Source: Marinobacter salinexigens
Lineage (GTDB): Bacteria > Pseudomonadota > Gammaproteobacteria > Pseudomonadales > Oleiphilaceae
Direction of reading: 5' to 3'
Length of the DNA: 64,000 nucleotides
Assembly: GCF_008370345.1 (NCBI RefSeq)
Contig: NZ_VTUU01000015.1
Span: forward strand, 1-64,000
The notes beneath the pieces are model-generated. The model made no database searches. It was not told the DNA's origin and saw nothing but the letters and a program-made list of their open reading frames with translations. Shown in pieces: positions 25,143-33,895 of the stretch. Numbering within the stretch: the first letter of the stretch is position 1; the number at the start of each line of letters is the position of its first letter. The position numbers were made by a program, and so were the translations under genes.

Positions 25143-28095
25143 CGCAACCGGTCTGCTGCTTGCCAGCGTCCTTTATTTACTCCTGCTTTTCGGCATCGCG
25201 TGGATTACCGAGCGCGGTGCTCTGCCCCGCCACTGGGTCCGGCACCCTCTGGTTTATACCCTTAGTCTTGGTGTCTATGCCGGCATCTGGGCCGTCTACG
25301 CCGCTGTTGGGGTTGCCGCGGAATCCGGCTACGGTTTTCTCGCCTATTACCTGGGGATCAGCGGTGCTTTTCTCCTGGCCCCGGTTCTGCTCAGCCCGAT
25401 TCTGCGCATCGGCCGCGCCTATCAGCTCACTTCACTTGCGGATCTGTTTGCCTATCGCTACCGCAGCCAATGGGCGGGCACCCTGGTTACCCTGTGTTCC
25501 GGTGGTGCCATCCTGTCACTGCTGAGTATGCAGATACAGGCGGTTACGACCTCCGCCAGTATCCTGGCACCAGACACTTCACCGAACCTGATCAGCGTCA
25601 TGTTCAGTCTCACCGTGGTCCTGTTTGCCATGCTGTTCGGTGCTCGCAGAAACCAGAACTCGGAAAACCATCAGGGACTGGTACTGGCGATCGCCTTTGA
25701 CTCACTCGTCAAACTGGTCGCCCTGCTGGTACTGGGAAGCGTTATCCTCTTTGGCGTATTCGACGGCATGGCAGGACTGGACCGCTGGCTCGCCAGCAAC
25801 ACCGGCCCCGCCACCCCCATGGCACTGAACATCGACGATGGCAGCTGGCGCGCACTGATGCTGATGTCCTTTGCTGCTGCCCTGGTACTGCCCCATATGT
25901 ACCACATGATTTTCGCTGAAAACCCGTCCCCCAAGGCCCTCGCAAAGGCCAGCTGGGGACTGCCGCTCTACCTCCTGCTATTGAGCCTGCCAGTACCCTT
26001 GATCCTTTGGGGCGGACAGTCGCTTGGCGTGACAACCGGACCCAATTTCTACGCCCTGGGTACCGCTCAGGCACTTGATAGCCCAGTGCTGACATTACTG
26101 ATGTACATTGCCGGCCTCTCCGCCGCCAGCGGACTGATGATTGTCAGCACCCTCGCATTGGCAGGCATGGTGCTGAACCACGTGGTGTTGCCACTTAAGA
26201 CACCCAGGGAGCAGGGCGACATATACCGCTGGCTGCAGCGGGTAAAGCGTCTGCTGATTGCGGTCATCATCTTTCTTGCCCTGTTATTCCACGAAACGGT
26301 TGGCTCCACCCTGGACCTTTCGATCCTCGGCGCCATCTCCCTGTCCGGTATGCTGCACCTGCTGCCTGGGGCCCTGGGGGTTATCTACTGGCCAGAGGGG
26401 AATCGCCGTGGTTTGATTGCAGGGCTGGTTGTAGGCCTGAGTATCTGGGTAGTCACTATGGTTCTGCCCTTCTCCCATACCATCAATCTGCTACAACTCC
26501 TGGACGCACCGTTAGTTCCGGACTACAGCAACTGGCACATTTTCACCTTCGCCAGCCTGACCGCCAATGTGGTGGTATTCACACTCATTTCGATCCTCAG
26601 CGGTGCCACTAACGAAGAGGCCAGCGCAGCCCAGGCATGCTCCCTGGGCGCCCTGTCCCGGCCACAGCGCCGGGAACTGCTGGCATCCTCATCCAACGAG
26701 TTCGTAAAGCATCTGGCCGAACCATTGGGTTTCGGCGTTGCCCGCCGGGAAGTAGACCGCGCCCTGTCTCAGCTCAGACTCCCGAATGTTGAGTATCGGC
26801 CATACCAGTTACGGCGCTTGCGGGATCAGGTGGAAATCAATCTCTCCGGACTGCTCGGCCCCGCAGTTGCCCGGGACATGGTCAAACGCCATCTGGGCTT
26901 CAAACCCCTGGCCCATGGCGGAGCCGCCCAGGACATCCGCTATGTGGAACGCGCCCTGGGCGACTACCAAAACCGGCTTACAGGCCTGGCAGGTGAACTC
27001 GACAACCTGCGGCGACATTATCGTCAAACACTGCAGAACCTTCCGATTCCAGCCTGCTCCGTTGGTGAAGACGGCGAGATTCTGATGTGGAACAGCGCCA
27101 TGGAGCTGCTCACAGGCATCACCGCAGACGACGTCGTGGGCGCGCGGCTCATGGCTCTTCCGGAGCATTGGCACCTGCTATTGGAGGATTTCAACCGGGG
27201 TGAGGAACTGCACCGCTACAAACACCGCCTGGATCTGCGGGGCAAACCCCACTGGCTGAACCTGCACAAAGCAGCACTCAGCGGCCCCGATCATACGGAA
27301 AGCGGAAGCATCATTCTGGTAGAAGATCAGACAGAAACACGACTGCTCGAAGATGAGCTGATGCATAGCGAGCGACTGGCTTCAGTCGGCCGCCTGGCGG
27401 CCGGGGTCGCCCATGAAATCGGCAACCCCGTGACCGGCATTTCCTCGCTGGCTCAAAACCTCAAGCTGGAAACTGACAACCCGGACATCCTCGACACCGC
27501 AGACCAGATCCAGCAACAAACTCGACGGATCTCCACCATCCTGCAATCCTTGATGAACTTTGCCCGAACCGGCAATCACGCTCAGGCCAACCGCTATGAG
27601 CCGGTCGAGATCCGTCGCTGCGTCGAGGAATCCATTAACCTTCTGTCTCTGAGTGACCGGGGAAATGGCGTTGAGTTCATCAACGAGTGCCCTCCGCAAC
27701 TCCAGATACTCGGGGACGAACAACGGCTTGTTCAGGTGTTTATTAACCTGCTGGCCAATGCCCGCGATGCATCACCTGAGCACGGAACCATCCGGATCAG
27801 TGGAAACGGCGATGGCTACTCCGCTATCATCGAAGTCATTGATGAAGGCTCCGGGATTCCGGAAGACCAGCTCGACCACATTTTCGAGCCTTTCTATACC
27901 ACCAAGGCCCCCAACAAGGGAACCGGGCTGGGTCTTTCGCTGGTTTACAGCATCATTGAGGAACACTACGGCAACATTCAGGTGGAAAGCCCCGCTGATG
28001 CTGAGACCGGGCGAGGAACCCGTGTGCGGCTGAGGCTACCGGCCTATCAGGCTGAATCCGGCAACAACTCCATCAGCCAGAACCAAGGGTCATGA
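25132..28095 (+). CDS. cbrA: Sensor histidine kinase CbrA with transporter-like N-terminus
   Basis: Membrane sensor kinase of the CbrAB system, which balances carbon and nitrogen use. The N-terminal half (about 1-500) is a twelve-or-so-helix SLC5/sodium-solute-symporter-like domain. A STAC-like linker, a PAS domain (about 640-740), a HisKA domain with His761 in VAHEIGNPVTG, and an HATPase domain with the G1/G2 boxes (DEGSGIP, NKGTGLGLSL) follow. ATG 25132 overlaps cbrX and fits a coupled start; the frame also opens at 25111. cbrB follows 7 bases later. Confidence 0.94.
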   Translation: MSFSATGLLLASVLYLLLLFGIAWITERGALPRHWVRHPLVYTLSLGVYAGIWAVYAAVGVAAESGYGFLAYYLGISGAFLLAPVLLSPILRIGRAYQLTSLADLFAYRYRSQWAGTLVTLCSGGAILSLLSMQIQAVTTSASILAPDTSPNLISVMFSLTVVLFAMLFGARRNQNSENHQGLVLAIAFDSLVKLVALLVLGSVILFGVFDGMAGLDRWLASNTGPATPMALNIDDGSWRALMLMSFAAALVLPHMYHMIFAENPSPKALAKASWGLPLYLLLLSLPVPLILWGGQSLGVTTGPNFYALGTAQALDSPVLTLLMYIAGLSAASGLMIVSTLALAGMVLNHVVLPLKTPREQGDIYRWLQRVKRLLIAVIIFLALLFHETVGSTLDLSILGAISLSGMLHLLPGALGVIYWPEGNRRGLIAGLVVGLSIWVVTMVLPFSHTINLLQLLDAPLVPDYSNWHIFTFASLTANVVVFTLISILSGATNEEASAAQACSLGALSRPQRRELLASSSNEFVKHLAEPLGFGVARREVDRALSQLRLPNVEYRPYQLRRLRDQVEINLSGLLGPAVARDMVKRHLGFKPLAHGGAAQDIRYVERALGDYQNRLTGLAGELDNLRRHYRQTLQNLPIPACSVGEDGEILMWNSAMELLTGITADDVVGARLMALPEHWHLLLEDFNRGEELHRYKHRLDLRGKPHWLNLHKAALSGPDHTESGSIILVEDQTETRLLEDELMHSERLASVGRLAAGVAHEIGNPVTGISSLAQNLKLETDNPDILDTADQIQQQTRRISTILQSLMNFARTGNHAQANRYEPVEIRRCVEESINLLSLSDRGNGVEFINECPPQLQILGDEQRLVQVFINLLANARDASPEHGTIRISGNGDGYSAIIEVIDEGSGIPEDQLDHIFEPFYTTKAPNKGTGLGLSLVYSIIEEHYGNIQVESPADAETGRGTRVRLRLPAYQAESGNNSISQNQGS

Positions 28096-28102
28096 GACTG
28101 TT

Positions 28103-29500
28103 ATGCCTCGCATTCTGATTGTAGAAGACGAAGACATCATTCGTTCAGCGGTACGAAAGCTACTCCAACACGCCGGATACGAGGTATTCGATGCCAGTTC
28201 GGTAGAAGATGCAGAGCAGTATGAGCCCGACCAGTTCGACCTGATCATCTCGGATCTTCGACTGCCTGGCGCGGCCGGCACTGAACTGATCAGCCGGGCG
28301 CCGAATACCCCTGTGCTGATCATGACCAGCTACGCCAGCCTGCGATCCGCCGTTGATTCGATGAAAATGGGCGCGGTTGAATACATTGCCAAGCCATTCG
28401 ACCACGACGAGATGCTGGCAGCAGTAGACAATATTCTCGCCCGCTCGGGAAAAACGTCCAGCCAGGCGCAGCAATCGGCCACCTCCGACTCAGACACCCC
28501 CAGCGACCCGTCTGCCATCATGTTCGGGCAATGCGAACCAATGCAGAGGGTGTTTACGCTTATCCGAAAGGTTGCCCCTACCGAGACGACGGTTCTGATA
28601 AACGGAGAGTCCGGTACCGGTAAGGAACTGGCCGCCAGAGCCTTGCATCTGCTCAGCCCACGGGCCTCAAAACCTCTGATATCCGTTAACTGTGCCGCCA
28701 TTCCGGAAAGCCTGATTGAGTCCGAACTGTTTGGCCATGAAAAAGGCGCATTTACCGGCGCAGTATCCGCTCGCACCGGTTTGATCGAAGCTGCTGACGG
28801 AGGCAGCCTGTTTCTGGATGAAATCGGCGAACTGCCTCCCGAAGCCCAGGCCCGGCTGTTACGGGTGCTTCAGGAGAGCGAAATCCGCCGGGTCGGCTCG
28901 ACCCAGAGCCAAAAGGTGGACGTGCGCATGATTGCGGCCACCCATCGGAACCTGAAAGCAATGACCCGTACCGGCGAATTCCGGGAAGATCTGTACTACC
29001 GACTCAACGTTATGCAGATCCGGATTCCGCCCCTCCGGGAACGCCAGGGCGACATTCTTGGCCTCGCTCGCCGCTTCCTGAAGAGGCAGAGTGAAAAGAT
29101 GGGCAAGCCGAATCTGAACCTGAGCCCCGAGGCTATGCGGGCTCTGGAACGACATCGCTGGCCAGGCAATGTCCGGGAACTGGAAAACGCCATTGAACGC
29201 GCCACCATCCTCTGTGACGGCGACGTGATAACCCCCTACGTCCTCGATCTCGACAGTGAAGGCCACGACGAGCACATCCCGGAAACTCTGGTAGAAGGCA
29301 ATAACGAGCAGACCCGCTCAGCGGATGCGGACTCCGCCAACGATCTGTCTCTTGAAGATTACTTCCAGCACTTTGTCCTGGAGAACCAGGACCGGATGAG
29401 CGAAACCGAATTGGCCCAGAAACTGGGCATCAGCAGAAAGTCTCTCTGGGAACGCCGGCAGCGCCTGGGCATCCCCCGCAAAAAGTCCTCCGGTAACTGA
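28103..29500 (+). CDS. cbrB: NtrC-family response regulator CbrB
   Basis: Sigma-54 activator paired with CbrA. The receiver domain (1-115) has Asp51 as phosphoacceptor. The AAA+ domain has Walker A GESGTGKE (168-175) and the sigma-54 contact loop GAFTGA (215-220). A Fis-type helix-turn-helix ends the protein (LAQKLGISRKSLWERRQRLG). Its expected target, a sigma-54 promoter for a CrcZ-type RNA, lies directly downstream at 29701. Confidence 0.95.
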   Translation: MPRILIVEDEDIIRSAVRKLLQHAGYEVFDASSVEDAEQYEPDQFDLIISDLRLPGAAGTELISRAPNTPVLIMTSYASLRSAVDSMKMGAVEYIAKPFDHDEMLAAVDNILARSGKTSSQAQQSATSDSDTPSDPSAIMFGQCEPMQRVFTLIRKVAPTETTVLINGESGTGKELAARALHLLSPRASKPLISVNCAAIPESLIESELFGHEKGAFTGAVSARTGLIEAADGGSLFLDEIGELPPEAQARLLRVLQESEIRRVGSTQSQKVDVRMIAATHRNLKAMTRTGEFREDLYYRLNVMQIRIPPLRERQGDILGLARRFLKRQSEKMGKPNLNLSPEAMRALERHRWPGNVRELENAIERATILCDGDVITPYVLDLDSEGHDEHIPETLVEGNNEQTRSADADSANDLSLEDYFQHFVLENQDRMSETELAQKLGISRKSLWERRQRLGIPRKKSSGN

Positions 29501-29566
29501 TTTCCCTCCCATCGGGCTGACCTGGAACGGCCGGCCCGGCACACAAACTGTGAACGTGCGCTCATT

Positions 29567-29648
29567 TGTTACCCCATGTTCCCCTCGGTAACACTCCCGA
29601 AAATTTGTCCGGGGCCTCAGTAACACTTAGGTCGAATACGGGGTAACA
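29567..29648 (+). promoter_or_regulatory. Cluster of CbrB-type upstream activating sites
   Basis: TGTTACC (29567-29573) faces GGTAACA (29587-29593) as a spaced inverted repeat. GTAACA recurs at 29620-29625 and GGTAACA at 29642-29648. The group sits 55-135 bases upstream of the sigma-54 -24 element, the usual range for an enhancer-binding protein. From memory, CbrB sites at Pseudomonas crcZ are of this TGTTAC/GTAACA type; the exact consensus should be compared. Confidence 0.75.
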
Positions 29649-29700
29649 CTTACGAACTAAAAATTCTTAACTCACTGTTAATAAAGGGTTTTAAAAAACT

Positions 29701-29714
29701 GGCACACGGACTGC
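29701..29714 (+). promoter_or_regulatory. Sigma-54 (-24/-12) promoter of the CrcZ-like RNA
   Basis: TGGCAC with GG at 29701-29702 and TGCA with GC at 29713-29714 keep the obligatory 10-base GG-to-GC spacing. The -24 half is close to the TGGCAC consensus. Transcription is predicted to begin near 29726. Confidence 0.8.
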
Positions 29715-29725
29715 ACTCTAATAAG

Positions 29726-30112
29726 CGCACGACAACAAAAACAAGAGTGACAACGCAGCGCCAACAACAAGAACAAAAAGCTGCAAGAAGACGTTCGGTA
29801 ACAAAAACAAAAACAGAACGTGAGCGAACTGAGTGTTTTGGGTGCTTTGCTTTTTAGTGGTCCCATGGCACGTGTGAGTTGTAGATGTAGAGAAGAATCG
29901 TCTTCCAGGCGACACTACAGATACCCGTGACTCACCCGATGTCTCTGACTACTCTGTGTATTCAAAGCTTTCCGTTTGCACTACTGAGATGCCCCGATTT
30001 TGGGGATGCACAGTGGGGTACAAAAATTAAGAAAAATCCCGGCAAAAATAAAAACAATGCAGATCGTCAACGCTTTCAGGGCGGATTCGTAACAACGAAT
30101 CCGCCTTTTGAT
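29726..30112 (+). ncRNA. crcZ: CrcZ-type small RNA, Hfq/Crc decoy
   Basis: Predicted RNA of about 385 nt from the sigma-54 start to a strong terminator. It fills the gap between cbrB and pcnB, the place of crcZ in Pseudomonas (about 400 nt there). It holds A-rich AAC/AAN repeats of the kind bound by Hfq-Crc at 29731-29745, 29762-29780 and 29800-29816, with further A-rich runs at about 30020-30060. By analogy it would sequester Hfq-Crc and relieve catabolite repression when CbrAB is active. No coding frame is convincing. Position, promoter, motifs and size agree, but I cannot align it. Confidence 0.8.
30080..30112 (+). terminator. Rho-independent terminator of the CrcZ-like RNA
   Basis: GGCGGATTCGT (30080-30090) pairs perfectly with ACGAATCCGCC (30095-30105) across an AACA loop. 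A TTTTGATTTT tract follows. Confidence 0.92.
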
Positions 30113-30217
30113 TTTCTGGGCACCGGGAATTTAACGAGCGCCTCAGCCACAAACGTGTGCAAATCCCGCTCAAACCGTTAAACTCTCGGTTTTTGCTCAT
30201 CGCACCCACGGATTTAA

Positions 30218-31585
30218 ATGCCAAAACGACTCGTCGACCGACTCCGTGCCTTTATACCCGGCAACGGAAAGAAAAAGCCTCCCATGTATCAGCGCAGGGA
30301 CATTCCCCGGGATCAGCACAACGTTTCCCGCTCAATGATCAGTGATGCGGCCAGGAAAGTCCTGCATCGGCTGAACAAGTCCGGCTACGAAGCTTATCTT
30401 GTAGGCGGCGGAGTGAGGGATATCCTGCTGGGCGGTAAGCCAAAAGATTTCGACATCGCCACCAACGCAACTCCCGAGGAAGTTCACGACCTGTTCCGGA
30501 ACTCCCGGCTGATCGGGCGCCGATTCCGGATTGTGCACGTGGTATTCGGCCGTGAGGTCATCGAAGTTACAACGTTCAGGGGTAATGCCGGGCAGGCCGA
30601 CGATTCCTCCGTTGATGACGACCGCAAGACCAGCGAGCATGGTCTCCTGCTCAGGGACAACGTCTACGGCAGCATGGAAGAAGATGCCCTGCGCCGCGAT
30701 TTCACTGTCAACGCTCTGTACTACTGCATTCGCGATTTCACTGTTATCGATTTTGCCAACGGTGTTGAAGACCTTAACAATCGCCAGTTACGCCTGATCG
30801 GTGATCCGGAAACCCGCTATCGCGAAGATCCCGTCCGGATGCTTCGAGCCATCCGGTTTGCAGGAAAACTGGGTTTCGATATCGAACCGACAACCGAAGC
30901 CCCCATTAAAGAGTTGGCGCCTCTGCTGACACATATTCCCGCTGCCAGGCTGTTCGATGAGGTGCTCAAACTGTTTTCCGCAGGCCACGGCGAAGCGACA
31001 TACGATCTTCTGACTCACTATAACCTGCTCGCCCCCCTGTTCCCGGAGACCGTCAAGGCGCTGGAGGCCGGTGAATCCGATCAACTGATCCGTCAGGCCC
31101 TGCAAAACACCGACGCGCGAATTGCACAAGGCAAATCCGTTACGCCTTACTTCCTGTTTGCCGCCATGCTGTGGCCGGCACTCCAGGCCGAATGGCGACG
31201 GCGCCAGGACAACGGCGATCCGGTGCAGCCAGCTCTCCACGGCGCCATCGGTAAGGTCATCGGCCGACAGGTGCAAGCAACATCGATCCCCAAACGCTTT
31301 TCCGGCCCGATGAAAGAGATCTGGGAATTGCAGATGCGCCTGCCCCGCCGCCAGGGGAAGCGGGCATTTACCACAATGACCCATCCCCGATTCCGGGCGG
31401 CCTATGACTTCCTGCTCGTGAGAGAGGCGGCCGGAGAAATTGAACCGGGCCTGGGCAAGTGGTGGACAGAGTTCCAGAAAGGTGACGAACGCCACCAGGA
31501 ACGGATGCTGTCACAACTGGCCAGCGATGGTCCCAAGAAACGGCGACGCCGGCGTAAACCCGCCAGCAGGCCTGCCCAGCAATGA
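30218..31585 (+). CDS. pcnB: Poly(A) polymerase I
   Basis: Adds 3' poly(A) tails that promote RNA decay, acting on mRNAs and small RNAs. The nucleotidyltransferase signature is clear: LVGGGVRDILLGGKPKDFDIAT near residue 60, with the DxD pair, and the RRDFTVNALYY block near 150. The basic C-terminus (KKRRRRRKP) is typical. ATG 30218 has only a weak GGA upstream. pcnB and folK overlap by 4 bases and likely share a transcript. Confidence 0.95.
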   Translation: MPKRLVDRLRAFIPGNGKKKPPMYQRRDIPRDQHNVSRSMISDAARKVLHRLNKSGYEAYLVGGGVRDILLGGKPKDFDIATNATPEEVHDLFRNSRLIGRRFRIVHVVFGREVIEVTTFRGNAGQADDSSVDDDRKTSEHGLLLRDNVYGSMEEDALRRDFTVNALYYCIRDFTVIDFANGVEDLNNRQLRLIGDPETRYREDPVRMLRAIRFAGKLGFDIEPTTEAPIKELAPLLTHIPAARLFDEVLKLFSAGHGEATYDLLTHYNLLAPLFPETVKALEAGESDQLIRQALQNTDARIAQGKSVTPYFLFAAMLWPALQAEWRRRQDNGDPVQPALHGAIGKVIGRQVQATSIPKRFSGPMKEIWELQMRLPRRQGKRAFTTMTHPRFRAAYDFLLVREAAGEIEPGLGKWWTEFQKGDERHQERMLSQLASDGPKKRRRRRKPASRPAQQ

Positions 31586-32094
31586 GCACTGACGCCTTCA
31601 TCGGTCTTGGCAGCAACCTTGAAGACCCGGCAGCTCAACTGGCCAGGGCGGTGGCAGAACTGGCGGCATTACCAGGCACCGTGCTTGCAGCCCAATCCCC
31701 ATTCTATGCCAGCCGCCCTGTCGGCCCACAAGACCAGCCAGACTATGTAAATGGTGCAGTTTGGCTGCAAACGGACCTTGAACCCCATGCCCTGCTGGAC
31801 GAGCTTCAGCGTATTGAGCAACTCCACGGTCGACAGCGACTGAGGCACTGGGGGCCTCGCACTCTGGACCTGGATCTGCTGATTTATGGCAGTCTGACGC
31901 TCGACGATGACCGCCTGACTGTGCCCCACCGGGAACTGGCCAACAGGGACTTTGCCCTCCAGCCTTTGCTGGACCTCAATCCTGATCTAACCCTGCCGAA
32001 TGGCCAGGCGATCAGGGAGCTCCGCCAACAGTGCCCTGACAATGAGCTCAGAAAACTCCCTCCTGTACCCCGGGACCCCTTCCTGCAGCGCTGA
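31582..32094 (+). CDS. folK: HPPK, 6-hydroxymethyl-dihydropterin pyrophosphokinase
   Basis: Transfers pyrophosphate from ATP to hydroxymethyl-dihydropterin in folate synthesis. The 170-residue protein has the GLGSNL start and the diagnostic GPRTLDLDLLIYG block with the metal-binding aspartates. The RHWGPR arginines and PHREL are also present. Its ATG overlaps the pcnB stop. A second HPPK-like gene lies at 35546-36070. Confidence 0.95.
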   Translation: MSTDAFIGLGSNLEDPAAQLARAVAELAALPGTVLAAQSPFYASRPVGPQDQPDYVNGAVWLQTDLEPHALLDELQRIEQLHGRQRLRHWGPRTLDLDLLIYGSLTLDDDRLTVPHRELANRDFALQPLLDLNPDLTLPNGQAIRELRQQCPDNELRKLPPVPRDPFLQR

Positions 32095-32224
32095 AGGACG
32101 GGGTGCCCCACGGCACCCGGCGTCATGCTACTATTGCCTCGGACATACCCCCGAATTACCCTAAGCACCAGCATGTTGGCATGTCCGGCGATCATCAAGA
32201 CCATCCACCGAAGGCAAGGATTTT

Positions 32225-33019
32225 ATGGCTGTTACCATCAATACGCTGCGGGAATTTAAAGAGAAAGGCGAAGCGTTTTCTGTTCTGACATCCTACGATG
32301 CCACGTTTGCCCAAGTGGTCAGCGAGGCCGGTGTCGACGCCATCCTTATCGGCGATTCGCTTGGCATGGTTCTCCAGGGCAACGACAGCACCCTCCCGGT
32401 CACCCTGGATGAAATGGTTTATCACACCGCCTGCGTCGCCAAAGGCAACAAAGGTTCCCTGATCATGGCAGACATGCCATTCATGACCTACGGCACAGTC
32501 GAAGCCGCCCTTGAGAATGCAGCTGAGCTGATGCGGGCCGGGGCCCACATGGTCAAGCTCGAAGGTACCGACTGGATGAAGGACACCATCGCCGCACTGA
32601 GCGAGCGAGGCGTGCCAGTATGTGCACACCTGGGACTGACACCCCAGTTCGTCAACAAGTTCGGCGGGTACAAGGTCCAGGGACGAGATGAGAAAGCCGC
32701 CGAAATGATGATCGAACACGCCTGTGAACTGGTTGCTGCGGGCGCTGACGTCATTCTTCTCGAATGCGTGCCAGCCCCATTGGCGGCCCGCATCACCCAG
32801 GCTGTCAAAGCACCGGTCATTGGTATCGGCGCCGGTGCTGATACCGACGGCCAGGTTCTCGTGGTTCACGATATGCTCGGCCTGACACCCGGACGGAAGC
32901 CGAAATTCGTTAAAAACTTCCTTGCCGAAGCTGATTCGGTACAGGGTGCCATTGAAGCCTACGTCAAAGCGGTCAAAGACCGGACATTCCCCGCCGAGGA
33001 GCATACGTTCAAAGCATGA
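32225..33019 (+). CDS. panB: 3-methyl-2-oxobutanoate hydroxymethyltransferase
   Basis: First committed step to pantothenate: adds a hydroxymethyl group from methylene-THF to 2-oxoisovalerate. The 264-residue TIM-barrel protein has the SYDATFAQ block near residue 22 and IGDSLGMV near 46. GIGAG, seen in VIGIGAGADTDGQVLV, lies near 200. An AAGGA site precedes the ATG. The 4-base overlap with panC marks a panBC operon. Confidence 0.97.
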   Translation: MAVTINTLREFKEKGEAFSVLTSYDATFAQVVSEAGVDAILIGDSLGMVLQGNDSTLPVTLDEMVYHTACVAKGNKGSLIMADMPFMTYGTVEAALENAAELMRAGAHMVKLEGTDWMKDTIAALSERGVPVCAHLGLTPQFVNKFGGYKVQGRDEKAAEMMIEHACELVAAGADVILLECVPAPLAARITQAVKAPVIGIGAGADTDGQVLVVHDMLGLTPGRKPKFVKNFLAEADSVQGAIEAYVKAVKDRTFPAEEHTFKA

Positions 33020-33864
33020 GAACCGTACATTCCCTGAAAGAGCTCCGCACCATTCTTCGTGGCTATCGCCTGCAAGGCAAAACCATCGGGCTGGTGCCAA
33101 CCATGGGCAACCTCCACGAAGGCCATATATCTCTTGTCCGCAAGGCGGCAGAAGCGTCAGACATCGTGGTCACCAGTATTTTCGTCAACCCGATGCAGTT
33201 TGGTGCAGGAGAAGATCTCGACAAGTACCCACGCACCTTGCTGGCAGACCAGGAGAAACTTGATGCTGCCGGGAACACATTGGTCTTTGCGCCTTCAGCC
33301 GAGGAAGTCTATCCGGAAGGCCTGGCAGGGCAAACTCAGGTAGTGGTACCGGACGTCAGTGACGGGCATTGCGGTGCCAGTCGCCCCGGCCACTTTGAAG
33401 GCGTCGCCACAGTGGTCACCATGCTATTCAACATGGTTCAGCCCGACCTTGCGGTGTTTGGTGAGAAGGATTTCCAGCAATTGGCCGTCATCCGGAAGCT
33501 GGCCCGGGATCTGATGATTCCCGTCGAGATCATTGGAGCCCCGACCGTCCGTGAGGATGACGGGCTCGCAAAGAGCTCCCGTAACGGCTATCTTTCTGAG
33601 AAAGAACGTCAGCTTGCGCCTGCAGTTTACAAGACACTGCAATCAGCCGCTGAAAAGCTGACCAATGGCCAGACAGACATCGAGACCATCGCCACAGAGG
33701 CGAAGGACAGCCTTGCCCAAGCAGGCCTTCGCCCCGACTACTTCAATATCGTCAACAGCGTGACCCTGAAACCGGCACAATCGGAAGACAAGGAGCTCAC
33801 GTTATTGGTTGCCGCTTTCCTGGGAACCACCCGACTGATCGACAACCTGTCCATTACCCGCTAG
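33016..33864 (+). CDS. panC: Pantothenate synthetase
   Basis: ATP-dependent condensation of pantoate, made from the PanB product, with beta-alanine. The 282-residue protein shows PTMGNLHEGH (HxGH adenylation motif, residues about 31-40), VNPMQFG near 60, FGEKDFQQL near 153 and SSRNGYLS near 193. Coupled to panB by ATGA overlap. No panD is seen nearby. Confidence 0.97.
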   Translation: MRTVHSLKELRTILRGYRLQGKTIGLVPTMGNLHEGHISLVRKAAEASDIVVTSIFVNPMQFGAGEDLDKYPRTLLADQEKLDAAGNTLVFAPSAEEVYPEGLAGQTQVVVPDVSDGHCGASRPGHFEGVATVVTMLFNMVQPDLAVFGEKDFQQLAVIRKLARDLMIPVEIIGAPTVREDDGLAKSSRNGYLSEKERQLAPAVYKTLQSAAEKLTNGQTDIETIATEAKDSLAQAGLRPDYFNIVNSVTLKPAQSEDKELTLLVAAFLGTTRLIDNLSITR

Positions 33865-33895
33865 GACAAAAGAAAGAGCAGAAAAGGAGCTTCTG

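Noticed and set aside
29678..29915. Two short minus-strand frames rich in Phe, Leu and Cys in the cbrB-pcnB gap
   Set aside because: They are the complement of the A-rich repeats of the CrcZ-like RNA and have no start signals.
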